From NCBI RefSeq assembly GCF_963678635.1, contig NC_087064.1:60212338-60276337 (forward strand): 64,000 bases of DNA, given 5' to 3'. This stretch comes from Symsagittifera roscoffensis. Taxonomy: Eukaryota; Xenacoelomorpha; Acoela; Convolutidae. Positions 22,346-32,155 of the stretch are shown piece after piece. The translations under genes were made by a program, and so were the position numbers. Below the pieces are notes generated by a model. That model ran no database searches, was not told the origin of the DNA, and saw only the letters and a program-made list of their open reading frames with translations. Each line of letters opens with the position of its first letter. The first letter of the stretch is position 1.

Positions 22346-22959
22346 GTAACTACTCAGTCTGTAGTAAAAAAGTCGCCTGGGATGAATAAGTGCAACATGA
22401 ATACACTTCGCTGTTTTTTAAAGCCTTGAGTTTCAAAACTTAGAAATATCTAAATTTGACTTACTAAGCAAGCAATCTTGTTCCATAAGCTCGAGATAGT
22501 TCTTGTGATTCTTCAGAGCAATTCGGTGAACTTGATCAGTTTTTTCTAGCAATCGAGACCGCATAGCTACCAAACAAAATTTTAGTGGATTCCTCGTACA
22601 TATCCCTGTAACGTAAATTTTGTCGGCACATTTGTTTTGGTGCGGATTCCGCAAGAAGCAATTATAGCTAGTTGTTCATGATTCCGCAACTGTAAGTGGA
22701 TTCCGCAAAATGTAAGCGGAATCGGCAAATGTAAGTGGGTTCAGCAAACTGTAAAAGGATTCCGAATTTTGTTCAAAACTGAACTTGCATATGAACAATT
22801 AAAAGCTGAGCTGGAATTCTTATATCTAGCAATGCGGTATTCAAAAGCAAAGACTTAACCACTGTCAGCGGAATCCATGAACAAGTCTGAAAACATTGGT
22901 TACCTAAATCGGTGGACGTCATTTTTTAGTATTTTGGAAACACAGCACCGAACAATTTC
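22346..22959. other. Unassigned DNA with repeated GCGGATTCC motifs
   Basis: From about 22630 to 22770, imperfect copies of (g)cggattccgcaa/tgtaagtgg follow each other, the same palindromic motif as in segment F. No gene recognised. Confidence 0.4.
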
Positions 22960-23550
22960 AATGTTTGGAGTCATTGAGTTGAGAGTGTATGGAACACACA
23001 GCATATCGACAAATTAGGTCAGTATTTGGAATTGCGTCATTCGCAAATACTAATTTTGGAAGCATAACGCCGAATTAATGCAGTAATTGTAGTCATTCGG
23101 TTGAGAGTGTATTGAAACACAACACACAGCATATCGGCAAATTAGGTCAGTATTTGGGATTCCATCGATCCCAAATAATGGTCAGTATTTGGGATTGATG
23201 GAATCCCAAAAACCTGAATAATGTGGAACAAATATAGAATATATCCATTATTTGGAGCCATTAGAATGAGAGTGATTAGAAACCCAACACATAGCAAATC
23301 GTCGAATTAGTTCAGTATTTGGAATTAAATCGATCCCAAATACTGGTCAGTATTTGGGATTGATGAAATCCCAAAAAGTGGAATAATCTGGACTAAAAAT
23401 ATGGAATATATCCATTATTTGGAGTCATTAGGTTGAGAGTGATTAGAAACTCAACGTATAGCAAATCGTCGAATTAGTTCAGTATTTGGAATTACATCGA
23501 TCCCAAATACTGGTCACTAATTGGGACTTCATTAATCCCAAACACTGATC
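22960..23550. repeat. Tandem repeat, period about 166 bp
   Basis: The phrase gagtcatt(a/g)(g/t)gttgagagtg occurs at about 22969, 23090, 23256 and 23422. Each later unit also contains cagtatttgggattgatg and atcgatcccaaatactgg, so short inverted repeats (tttggga / tcccaaa) sit inside every unit. Confidence 0.8.
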
Positions 23551-23689
23551 TACTCTAGTAAAATTCTATTCTAGTAAACTTCTATTCTAGTGAAATCAAA
23601 TCAAGTACTCAAACGATATACTTTTAAAGGCTACTACACAAAAAAATATATGTAAAGGGAATCCGCAAACAAAATGCGGATTCCACTTA

Positions 23690-24164
23690 CAATTTGCGGG
23701 TTCCACTTACAATTTTATCATTTGTTTGTGGATTCCACAAACTGTTATGGATTCCGCGAATATAGTTGCGGATTCTGCAAATCCGCCTATTTTTCGGGCG
23801 ATTTTGAGCGGTACAATGATTTAGGTGTTTGTTTGTGGAATCCAAAACAGCATAGAAGATCAGAGAAATTGTAGCAATGTTGCGGATTCCGCGACAAATC
23901 TGATTTTGGCCTGTTGAGGATTCCGCTTACAATACAATGAATGCACAGTTTGGCCTCGTAATGTAAGACTGGATTTTTATGTAGAGTTGAGCTATCGCAC
24001 GAAAAAATCCGGACAAAACATGATATATTGACGTGTAGGCGGGTTATAGAATTAGAAAATCCCACAGCATTATCGGTCAAAGCAATTCAAAGCTACTGTT
24101 TGAAGTTCTTAATGACTTGGAAGAATGTGTTTCAATCAGTAGCGAGTTTAAAGGGGTTAGGGTG
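23690..24164. repeat. Flank segment F, copy 2 (target of the old Ty3-type insertion)
   Basis: It aligns with 17343-17803 and ends ...ggttagggtg directly before the LTR. GGGTG reappears at 49030-49034 after the distal LTR, so this is the insertion-site sequence. Confidence 0.75.
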
Positions 24165-24479
24165 TGTTATCCGTCCGGATATGTATCTCAATTCGTACAT
24201 CATATATAGTTTCTGATGATACATCCTATGTTATGGGTGTACGTATTTTTTTTAGGTTTTGCCTTGTAGGCTTTTGATAGTTGACATTGCGTCACCAGTT
24301 AACGTCTGAACAGTATAGCTTCAGGCGTTAACCACTTGTCTAAGATTTAAGCTTACCGAGCAGTAATGGACCTTGTGCAAGCGATGTTGTTTTACCTAAC
24401 TACTGAGGACATTTAGCAGAGAACCATTGGGTAGAGCAAACCATACAAGTAAACGGACATACAAATTCCTTGTACGACA
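24165..24479 (+). repeat. 5' LTR of the old Ty3-type element
   Basis: It starts TGTTATCC after ttagggtg, ends GACA, and TGGCGCAGAAAG follows as a primer-binding site. It aligns with 17804-18119. Confidence 0.85.
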
Positions 24480-25512
24480 TGGCGCAGAAAGAGGGCGACC
24501 AGAAGAAACCTCTGATTATACCATCATTCTGGCACAAACGTACAATAGAATCACCAATAGAGTAGTCAAATTGGACAGTGGGACTATAAAATGAACAGTG
24601 GAACTACAAATGGCCATATTTGCAAAAGAAATTATCGGTTTGAATCTACTGACGAGGACTCGGTCAACGACAGCTCCAGCAATTGCAGAACCCGCATATG
24701 AAAAAAAAATCTAAGGCGAAACCAACAGACAATGGCGTCACCGAGAATACAGGAACCAAGAAAAAAGGATACGCTACGAAAACAAACTGGCCCTAGTAAC
24801 TTCAAAAGATGTCATGCGCGGATCTGTTTAATGTGATGAAGCGGTCAATAAAGCTAAAAATTATAGTTATTCATGCTTGGGCTACGAAGCTCGGCGACAG
24901 TTGCGGCAGAGACTCGCGCACTTGGATATTACCACAATATCTACAATGGACTTGTGGGACCAATTGAACGCACTTTTTTGTCAGAAAAAATAGTGGCCTT
25001 TGAAAGATATAATTTCATCTGTCGAGTACAAAAAAAAATGAAACTCTCAAATAATTCCACGCAGAATTGGTGGATTTAGTCTCTAGAGCAAATTGTGGAG
25101 ATCACAAAGATAAAAAAGGGTCCGTGATATGTTCACAGCACTTATGATAAAAGAGAAAAAATCAGTAGAACTCCCGGCAAAGACGAGGACGCCTATAGAA
25201 GCATACGAGTACACCATACAGCGAGAAGTAGCAATCGAACAAAATGTAACATCATGGCCAAGAACACTCGAGCGCTTCAGAAATTCCATTCAACATAAAA
25301 ATCGAACCAATGGGCTTGGTAAGCCAGAAGAAAAACAAACCCTGTTCGGAAGAGGTCGGGGCCGAGGAAACACAAACTAACCAACTAGAAGCCAGTCTCA
25401 TCCGATTACCCAACGGAAAATAGGGTCAGCAGGATAAAAACAAAAGAAACCATGCTACAAATGTGAAACCACATTCTCACCACGTCATCTACAAGTCTGC
25501 TCAGCGAAAGAT
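24480..25512 (+). pseudogene. gag: gag remnant of the old Ty3-type element
   Basis: An open piece at 25129-25380 is followed in a shifted frame by a Cys/His pattern, CYKC...RHLQVC, at about 25450-25500. This CX2C...HX4C pattern with a PRHLQ-type centre is the form seen in Gag of several Ty3 lineages. Stops and frameshifts elsewhere show that it is not functional. Confidence 0.6.
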
Positions 25513-26379
25513 TAAATCTGATCAAAATGCGGAAGACAGGAGCACTTTCAGAAAATTTGCTGCACATCAAACAAAAACTACGCCAACGAACTGGGGAATA
25601 GCAATGAAGAACAAACGCAGTTGCCACCATGAAACAACGTAGATCTAATAGCATTAATTTAGGATAAACGTCAACAAATGGATGAGAAACAGACCAAGAA
25701 AACAAAATTACAGTGATGACATTTCAAGAAAACTTTGACACGGAAAAAAGTAGTCGATCAAAAATAGGATAACATGAAAGTACACTGGTTAAAACTAAAA
25801 ACAACATACGTAGAATCATTGCTATAGCGGATTTGGGTGGCCGGATGCCATTTGTTAAGGAACAAGTGGCACCTAAACTGAGCGCAACGGTAAAGGAAGC
25901 CTTTTGAAAACAGATTCCAAAAGAAGACGCAGCCAGATATCTTGCCTGTTATAATGGGAATTGCTTTGAACTTTTATGTAGACTAATAAATCTTTTCAAA
26001 TCTGTAGGCTAGAAAGTCCAGTTGGCACCAATCAAGGCCGTGGTGGACGGAAACAAAGCAAGTATTGTAGGGAGAATCAATCTAAACCTGATAGGAATTA
26101 AGTTACATGAAAATCCAAAACACCAGACTGTGCTAACAATTGATGCCAACCAGGATTCAGACTAGAAATTTGCATTCTGGGTAACATAAACTTACCAGGG
26201 ACTAAGCACAAGATTAGAACAATAAAAAAACGACGTGGTGAAAACGGAAACTATCGAAAAGGCGATGCAAAATAAGGTAAGAAGGGTCCTTTACATTTAG
26301 AACAAAGAGTGGAAAAAGACATCAATAAACTAATTGAACAAAAACACGAGAAAAAGCTACACAATTGCAAAGATAAAAA

Positions 26380-26850
26380 TTTCATCAGCACCCTTTAATC
26401 CTAGTAAAGAAGGATCACTCGATTAAGTAGGTGGTAGACTCCAAACAGATAAACAAGTACTTTCACAAGAAAAATTACCAAATGCCCAACATCAGATTTC
26501 CATTCGACAACGTGGCACAAGCAATAAAGACACCAGACAGAGGAAAAATCTTCCTCTCAACACTGGATTTACTTGACGCAACGCACAAATCCCACTGAAC
26601 AAACAAACCAGAGAGTAGTGTACTTCAGTCTGATTGGTGGACGCGCAACAGGTACATACCAATTCCGAACAGATTTCTATGGCCTAACGGATATGCAGGC
26701 CGAATTGCAGAAAACTGATGCCAATGGGAGCAAGGCTCCGATAAAGTTGATTTTTAAGCAAACAAAAAAAACCCAGACAAAAAGGTGCCTGCCGAAACAC
26801 TTCAAAATTGCAATCAAAATCGGTCAAAAAACAAATTTCACTTAGCACAA
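26380..26850 (+). pseudogene. pol: Reverse-transcriptase remnant of the old Ty3-type element
   Basis: Pieces readable in order are HPLILVKKDHS at about 26390-26425, MPNIRFPFDNV followed by IFLSTLDLLDA at about 26480-26580 (the F-S-T-x-D-L motif), and TYQFRTDFYGLTDM at about 26650-26700 in the open frame 26573-26845. This is the normal Ty3 order of RT motifs. Frameshifts and stops separate them, and the catalytic YxDD motif was not located. Confidence 0.75.
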
Positions 26851-27669
26851 AACCTCAACAAGATACAGTTCACGTTGAAATAAAATCATTCGAGAACGCA
26901 CAAATAAAACAAAATTATAAGTTACTGGGCCTCCAAATAAAGGAGCAATTCAATACTAGGACCACACAATTATTGACATGAAAAAAATCAGAGCGGTGGA
27001 TTTAAGAGGGCAAACAAAAACAGAGAGGAAGCAATAAAAAGAGCACCACAATCGGAAAGCGTTCAAAGTAAATCAAAATACAAAAATATATTACTGGACC
27101 TAGAGCCTAGAAAAGGCGAAATATAAAAAGTAGGCGCGACCAAAAACAAAAGGCGGTGTCACCATCGGATTGGAACTTCAGAATATTGCAATACAAACAA
27201 GAGAACCAACAGAATATAAGGAATCGGAGACACTACCCGAATCACCGAAACGGAAAGATGAAGGCGTGCAGACAGGGCAAATATGGACCTGACACCGATA
27301 GAACCAATGACAAATGCGTCCAGGGGGACCCACAACTGACATTAACCCAACAGATGGTTCTAGCAATTGAGCAGGAGACCCCACCATTAATGACAAACAT
27401 TACCAGCACCATGACAGAATACGACACACGTTTGACAGAGAGAAATTACAACGTGTTTTAGGCTATATTTTCATCACAGCAGCAACGCGTAAAGACAAGA
27501 AATTTCGCCACTTAAAATACTTCTTCAGAAATTGAGACGCAAAGAGAAATTGAGAAGCAATAAAGAAATCATATGGTGCTTGTTCCTAAAATGTCAGACA
27601 TCGGTTAAACGTACGAGACGAATGACTCATATAGATGCTAGAGTGGTCATACAATCACAATTGAGGGAT

Positions 27670-28130
27670 TCAGTATAAGGAAGCATCAACTGACCCACCC
27701 GGGAGAAGACACCATGCTAGACATATCGAACAACATATGGTTCCCCCATATACAACAATCAATCGTCATCATGGGTCGAACTGCAAGGAATGCAGAGAAC
27801 AGGGTAAGAAGTTCAAACCAATAATAGAGAAAAAACAACACTTCTAATGGGATGAAATGAGGAGGTGCACCTAGATTTTGCCGGATGAACTAAGCAAAGA
27901 TGATGCATACATATTAATGGCTACTGATAGATTTTCAAAACTTTCGACAAAAAAATAAATCACAAAAATTACTGCAGACACAGCAAAAAGTTTCATGCAG
28001 AGTTATATAATGAACAAGGGGGTGCCGAGATCCGTTAAATGCGACCAAGCGCAAACAATTAGGGCAAAAAAACTTCAAACTGTTATTTGCCCCAGTATGT
28101 AACTATAGAGCAATCGGACTAGTGGAATGA
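27670..28130 (+). pseudogene. pol: Integrase remnant of the old Ty3-type element
   Basis: HPGEDTM...NNIWFPHI at about 27690-27760 matches the HHCC zinc-binding region of Ty3/retroviral integrases, and the first Cys pair is degraded. A DFAG segment near 27870, then ILMATDRFSK near 27915-27945, and FMQSYIMNKGVPRSVKCDQA near 27990-28050 match the catalytic core. Several stops interrupt the frame. Confidence 0.7.
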
Positions 28131-29767
28131 TTAATTCAAACAATAAAACTAAATTAGGTGTAATGAGAATCAGCCCAACTTATGAATCATAAAAACTGGC
28201 GCTGGACAGCGCGGAACTAATTAAAACCCTTCGAATAACACAATACGCCGGTACCTAACTGTCATCATTCGAAATGCATATGGGTGACGCCCAAACACAG
28301 CGCCTTCAAATTTCGCAATAATAAGTAACCCAAATAACTTCAGCGAGGACGACATCATCATAAGACTCAGAGTACCAAGAGAAACGATTCCGGAGATAGC
28401 TAACTAAGATGCAGACCAACAGTAGGAACAAAATTCAGCCATTAAAAAACTTAAAATTTTATCAGCACATAAGTGTAAGGGTTCTGAGAAAATACAGATA
28501 GCTAAGGATAAGAGTAAAAACTGCACAAAAATAGAGAAGCCAACAAGCTTTCCACAGAAATACAAAACACATAGGATTGGAAAATTTTTAGAAACAAACC
28601 ACACCGCATGGGTAAAGAAGTTCGGAAAACCGCCTGGATTACTACTAGAGAGTCGCTTCGCCTTCTTACCAAACCCAAAAATCTATTGAAGTTGTCGTCC
28701 AACTATATTAAATGACTTTGTGGCAGAGAAGTCAGCTCGACAAAATCAAGGCTACAGATTTTTAGATATAGAAAACTTAGAGGCCGCGACACACTCATTG
28801 CTCGAGATCAGGCAGAGTGGAAATACACAGGAGTAAAACCAGCGAGCAGCACCAGGACAAAGACATTAAAGCCCACGACAAGCCAACCAAAGCCGCGACC
28901 TAAAGCCAACAAGACGACAAACGAATTGGTACAAGGGATCAGTAAAGAGCCTCTCGGACAGACCGAAAAGGCAACCACGGGAGCATCCAAAAGCAGACCC
29001 AAACCAGATGGCAAACGAACATGAGGAATATCAAAAAACAGAAAAAGTATCTTCATGGCACTTCTGACACAATCGTCAGAATCAGATATGTCGACACCTT
29101 CTTCGGTATAAAAAAGATTGCGGGCAAATAAACAAGACGCAGAGAAAACACGCCCCATACAAAACTATCAAACCGGGCCAGGTCGAGCAAACTAGGAGCA
29201 TAAATCGAAAACACCATCCCGTTAACGAAGGTACCAAACAAATTCAAAACTGATACCAAGCCAACACCATCATACGATGCGAGATCACTGAAGAAATTAA
29301 TGGTAACTAGTGCCAACGACTTAGAGCAGAAGGATGCCAATCAAATAAGAGCATGCCTGGACTTCCTTACAAAACTAAGCGTTAGCAAGGAGGCGCAAGC
29401 GGCAAACACCCCAACAGAGAAAAACTGAACTGTCCAGCGACGGGTCAGTAAGCAACAGTAACCGAATAACAGGGCCAATAAATGATCGCACGGGAGACGA
29501 CAAAAACAACAACGACAACATCATCAAGGGGGGACACGGAACAAAAAAACTGACAATAGCATCAGACAGAAAGAGACAGCAGCCGTAAAGAGCAAGGACG
29601 AGCGAGAAACAGCAGCCACCAAAAGACAATCCAGAAGAAATGGAGCCTACAAAAATTTCAAGAAGAAAGAGGAAAAGAGGATCAAAACCCGCATTGTAGA
29701 ACTGAGAAAGAAATTTGTAAACTTAAAACTTTTTTGAGAGCATCCCTCCCTTAAATTTTTTTTGGAG
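28131..29767 (+). other. 3' internal part of the old Ty3-type element, no gene recognised
   Basis: The only longish frames are on the minus strand (28404-29629) and look like compositional by-products of an A/C-rich sense strand. A T-rich run with ttggag precedes the 3' LTR. Confidence 0.45.
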
Positions 29768-30023
29768 TAATATCCCTCCGGATATGTATCTCTATTCGTA
29801 CTGAGGATGTATCATCAAAGTATACAAAATATATTGTTAAATACAAATGGAGATACATTTTATGGATGTACATTTTTATGTTTAGCCTTGATGGTTTTTG
29901 ATACGTGACGTTGTGTCACCAGTTAACGTCTGAACAATGTAGTTTCAGGTATTAACCACTTGACTGAGATTTATGCTTGCCAAGCAGTAGTAAACCTCGT
30001 GCAAGCGATATTGTTTTACCTAA
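29768..30023 (+). repeat. 3' LTR of the old element, proximal part
   Basis: It starts taatatccctccggatatg, aligned to TGTTATCCGTCCGGATATG of the 5' LTR, and is cut after ttttacctaa by element B. Confidence 0.8.
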
Positions 30024-30138
30024 TGGAACCTGATCTAAACTACATATTATGATTGGATAAATTAAATGTTTTACCAATGTAAAGTATTTAATATTAACCA
30101 ATCATGATCCATCTAACTAACAACCCACTTATTTGTAA

Positions 30139-30166
30139 GTGCTGAAGTTACTTGTAATTTCAGCAC
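30139..30166 (+). promoter_or_regulatory. LTR hairpin with an alternative pairing partner
   Basis: GTGCTGAA (30139-30146) pairs with TTCAGCAC (30159-30166). TGCTGAAGT (30140-30148) can instead pair with ACTTCAGCA at 30214-30222, just before AATAAA at 30228. The two pairings exclude each other. Confidence 0.45.
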
Positions 30167-30227
30167 CAGAGAGATTTGAATTTAACTTAGAAATTAGTTG
30201 GACTCTCCCGAGCACTTCAGCAGCCGC

Positions 30228-30233
30228 AATAAA
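30228..30233 (+). terminator. AATAAA polyadenylation-type signal in the LTR
   Basis: The canonical hexamer is present in all three LTRs of this family in the window (the copy in 48536-48945 is the one expected to act at the 3' end). Confidence 0.5.
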
Positions 30234-30406
30234 CCAGTATACCCTAGATCTATTGAGCCTAGCAGAGACTAGTTAAACAACCTGAGACTAGATAGTATAA
30301 GAGTAAGATTAGGATCGGTATTAGACTAAGAAGTTGCACGAATCTATCCGGCCGAAAATAAGATAGCGTGACGAGCAGACGGTGTACCCTATCCGAAATT
30401 ACTCTA

Positions 30407-30433
30407 TGAGTTAACCAACTCGGTCCTAACTCA
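30407..30433 (+). promoter_or_regulatory. Terminal U5 hairpin next to the primer-binding site
   Basis: TGAGTTA and TAACTCA flank a 13-nt loop. The same stem occurs at 5422-5448 (element A) and 48919-48945 (3' LTR). Loop sequence: identical in both LTRs of B, unrelated in A. Retroviruses use a comparable U5 inverted-repeat stem beside the PBS in initiation of reverse transcription; function here is inferred. Confidence 0.7.
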
Positions 30434-30435
30434 TC

Positions 30436-30450
30436 TGGTGCGACCATAAG
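30436..30450 (+). promoter_or_regulatory. Primer-binding site, TGGTGCGACC...
   Basis: TGG, complementary to the CCA end of a tRNA, lies two bases after the LTR, as in element A. The following bases would pair with a tRNA ending GGTCGCACCA. I could not match it to a particular tRNA with certainty. Confidence 0.65.
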
Positions 30451-30520
30451 TCTCGAACAAGACCTTAATAGCTTAGAATTAACCAAAATAGATTAGAAAT
30501 TAGACAAAAACATTTACAAA

Positions 30521-30754
30521 ATGTTATACGACAATAATTTAATCGAAATGTCTCTACGACTCAATAGATCAGAGCCAATATTCCGAACCATAACAGAACT
30601 ACCCGGAATTGGAAGAAGACCTCGAACCAGAGACGACATACGACAAAGTAGAAACTTGCCATATAGCTATATGATAGTTAGGCAAAAACCAGAACAAACT
30701 TTTATATTTAGAATATTACTTGCAATGAATTTAGATTTTCATTTGCAAACATAA
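30521..30754 (+). CDS. ORF0, 77-aa Arg-rich leader protein
   Basis: This is the first substantial ATG frame downstream of the LTR, 77 codons. Its product reads identical in element A (5101-5334). Residues about 30-45 contain GRRPRTRDDIRQSR, an arginine-rich stretch of the kind used by small RNA-binding viral regulators. There is no recognisable domain, signal peptide or membrane segment. It lies about 85 nt after the PBS and nearly 0.95 kb before ORF1, so a scanning ribosome would meet it first. It may be a real accessory protein or an upstream frame that limits translation of the later genes. Confidence 0.45.
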   Translation: MLYDNNLIEMSLRLNRSEPIFRTITELPGIGRRPRTRDDIRQSRNLPYSYMIVRQKPEQTFIFRILLAMNLDFHLQT

Positions 30755-31687
30755 AACCTTGAAGTTAATCTTCAAAATCATTTCAGGCGCTAAACAAAAT
30801 TATTAATATACAATAACGATTGATAAAAAGATCTAAGATCGTTTTCCTAAAACTCTGCAGTAATATACAAAACATGTTTGAAAAATATTTATTGAAAAAT
30901 AAAAAATAAAAATTAGTAGCATGACAATAAATGGTTAGTAATCATAAATCATCCTGTTGTTCCAGCTCCATCACCTAAAACATAACAGCAATCATAAACC
31001 CACTAATATCATCAAAACACTAAATCTTTCCTTTACACACATTTAAAATTTTATTAAAACTTAAATTCACCTAATTTTAAAACCAGATCATCAAGGCTTA
31101 TCCTTGGATCTTAAATCATTTTCTACTTAATTAAATTTCAAATTTGATCATCAAGGCTTATCCTTGGATCAAACAGAACAACTTTGTTCTCCCCCACCCA
31201 CTTAATTAGTGTCTAACGACCTCAAACGTCGATTCACTACCCAACCCTTTCTAAAGACCTAAGACTAATAGAAATTTTTAAACAAAACTAATCATTCAAA
31301 TTAGGATAAATAGTGAAGAACTTCGGTTATTCATCCTTCACTTGACCCCCCCTCTTACCAGACCCAGGATAAATCTTAGACTTAGTAAGTTTAAAATAGT
31401 ATCTAACGAACTACTCGCGTTCTAATTATACCTGAACCTTGTGGATCGATTTACTATTCTCCAACCCTTGAACACAATCACTACCCCTAAGTAAGATTAA
31501 GTAAGTTAACACCTTAACTTATACTAGCCACGAGAAAGTAAAAAATCATTCTTCGGAATCGATATACTTTTCTCTCCAACCCTGAACAAATAGACCCAGG
31601 TTAAGCTAACCAAAAAATCGTAAGAACTAACAGTTTAAGAAAATAGAAATCATTTAACAACCTTTTGCATCCGTCATCCTAAACCTT
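30755..31687 (+). other. Leader between ORF0 and ORF1
   Basis: No gene is seen. It holds the twin hairpins (31086-31170) and three imperfect copies of a motif of the form tcgat..act....ccaaccct at about 31228-31250, 31445-31469 and 31559-31582. The first two copies are preceded by tctaacga at 31212 and 31402. These repeats also occur in element A. Confidence 0.5.
31086..31170 (+). promoter_or_regulatory. Twin identical 25-nt hairpins in the leader
   Basis: The same 25-nt sequence occurs at 31086-31110 and 31146-31170. Each copy is an inverted repeat: GATC at both ends, CAAGG and CCTTG inside, CTTAT as loop. Paired, identical hairpins between PBS and gag are typical of dimerisation or packaging signals, which is an inference. 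Confidence 0.55.
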
Positions 31688-32155
31688 ATGTCATTTAAAA
31701 ACCTAGGAAATAAACAAACAATCGTTTTACACAATTGTGAAATAGATAACAAAAAATACGACCTTGTAATCACACCTCATACACAAACAGTTGGATACAT
31801 TCGCACAAAACGACAAACACTAAAGAGGAAAATAATAACTAAACAAAGACAAATAACACGAAAAAGATTTTCAAAAAATCGAAACGCATTTTCAGAATCA
31901 GAAACCAACAGTTTAGACGAACTTTACAAACTAAAAGAATCAATAGATAAAAATTGCCCACTTCACGATCAATTATATTTTTCTGACTCAGAAACAACTT
32001 CAAATTCATCACAAAGAGGAAAAAGAAGAATAAAAAAGCAGTATAAACACAAACCAGTACATTTATACAATTGGAATCAACCAATTCGACACATTAATAA
32101 TTACATATTAACAGTCATCGAACGGAAAAATGAGTTCAACGCACACCCCAGGTGA
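31688..32155 (+). CDS. ORF1, 155-aa basic protein of unknown function
   Basis: 155 codons, starting ATG at 31688 and ending TGA at 32153-32155, 26 nt inside gag-pol. The product is strongly basic with two Lys/Arg-rich patches (about 40-65 and 108-120) and an acidic/serine segment between them. Five residues differ from element A, all outside obvious motifs. No family recognised. It is not a normal part of Ty3 elements. Its frame is such that a +1 shift would carry ribosomes into gag-pol; the last codons are CAC CCC AGG TGA, and CAG|GTGACG in the same place resembles a splice donor. Either could tie ORF1 to a downstream gene. Confidence 0.65.
   Translation: MSFKNLGNKQTIVLHNCEIDNKKYDLVITPHTQTVGYIRTKRQTLKRKIITKQRQITRKRFSKNRNAFSESETNSLDELYKLKESIDKNCPLHDQLYFSDSETTSNSSQRGKRRIKKQYKHKPVHLYNWNQPIRHINNYILTVIERKNEFNAHPR

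Larger units (their letters stand above)
30024..30433 (+). repeat. 5' LTR of element B (410 bp)
   Basis: It runs TGGAACC...TAACTCA. It contains a hairpin at 30139-30166, a polyadenylation-type AATAAA at 30228-30233, a TATAA at 30296-30300, and a terminal 7-bp inverted repeat TGAGTTA / TAACTCA at 30407-30433. The limits of U3, R and U5 cannot be fixed from sequence alone: AATAAA lies upstream of TATAA, so at most one of them is used in the obvious way. Confidence 0.95.

Noticed and set aside
28404-29629. Several hydrophobic minus-strand frames
   Set aside because: They are antisense to A/C-rich decayed sequence of the old element and have no motifs.
30296-30300. TATAA in the LTR as the promoter of element B
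   Set aside because: It lies downstream of AATAAA and would leave the polyadenylation signal outside the transcript start. Not certain enough to call as the promoter.
30259-30486. 75-codon antisense frame in the LTR (also 5369-5596)
   Set aside because: It is kept because the LTR is conserved; it is antisense to PBS and U5 and shows no protein features. The differing residues fall in the hairpin loop.
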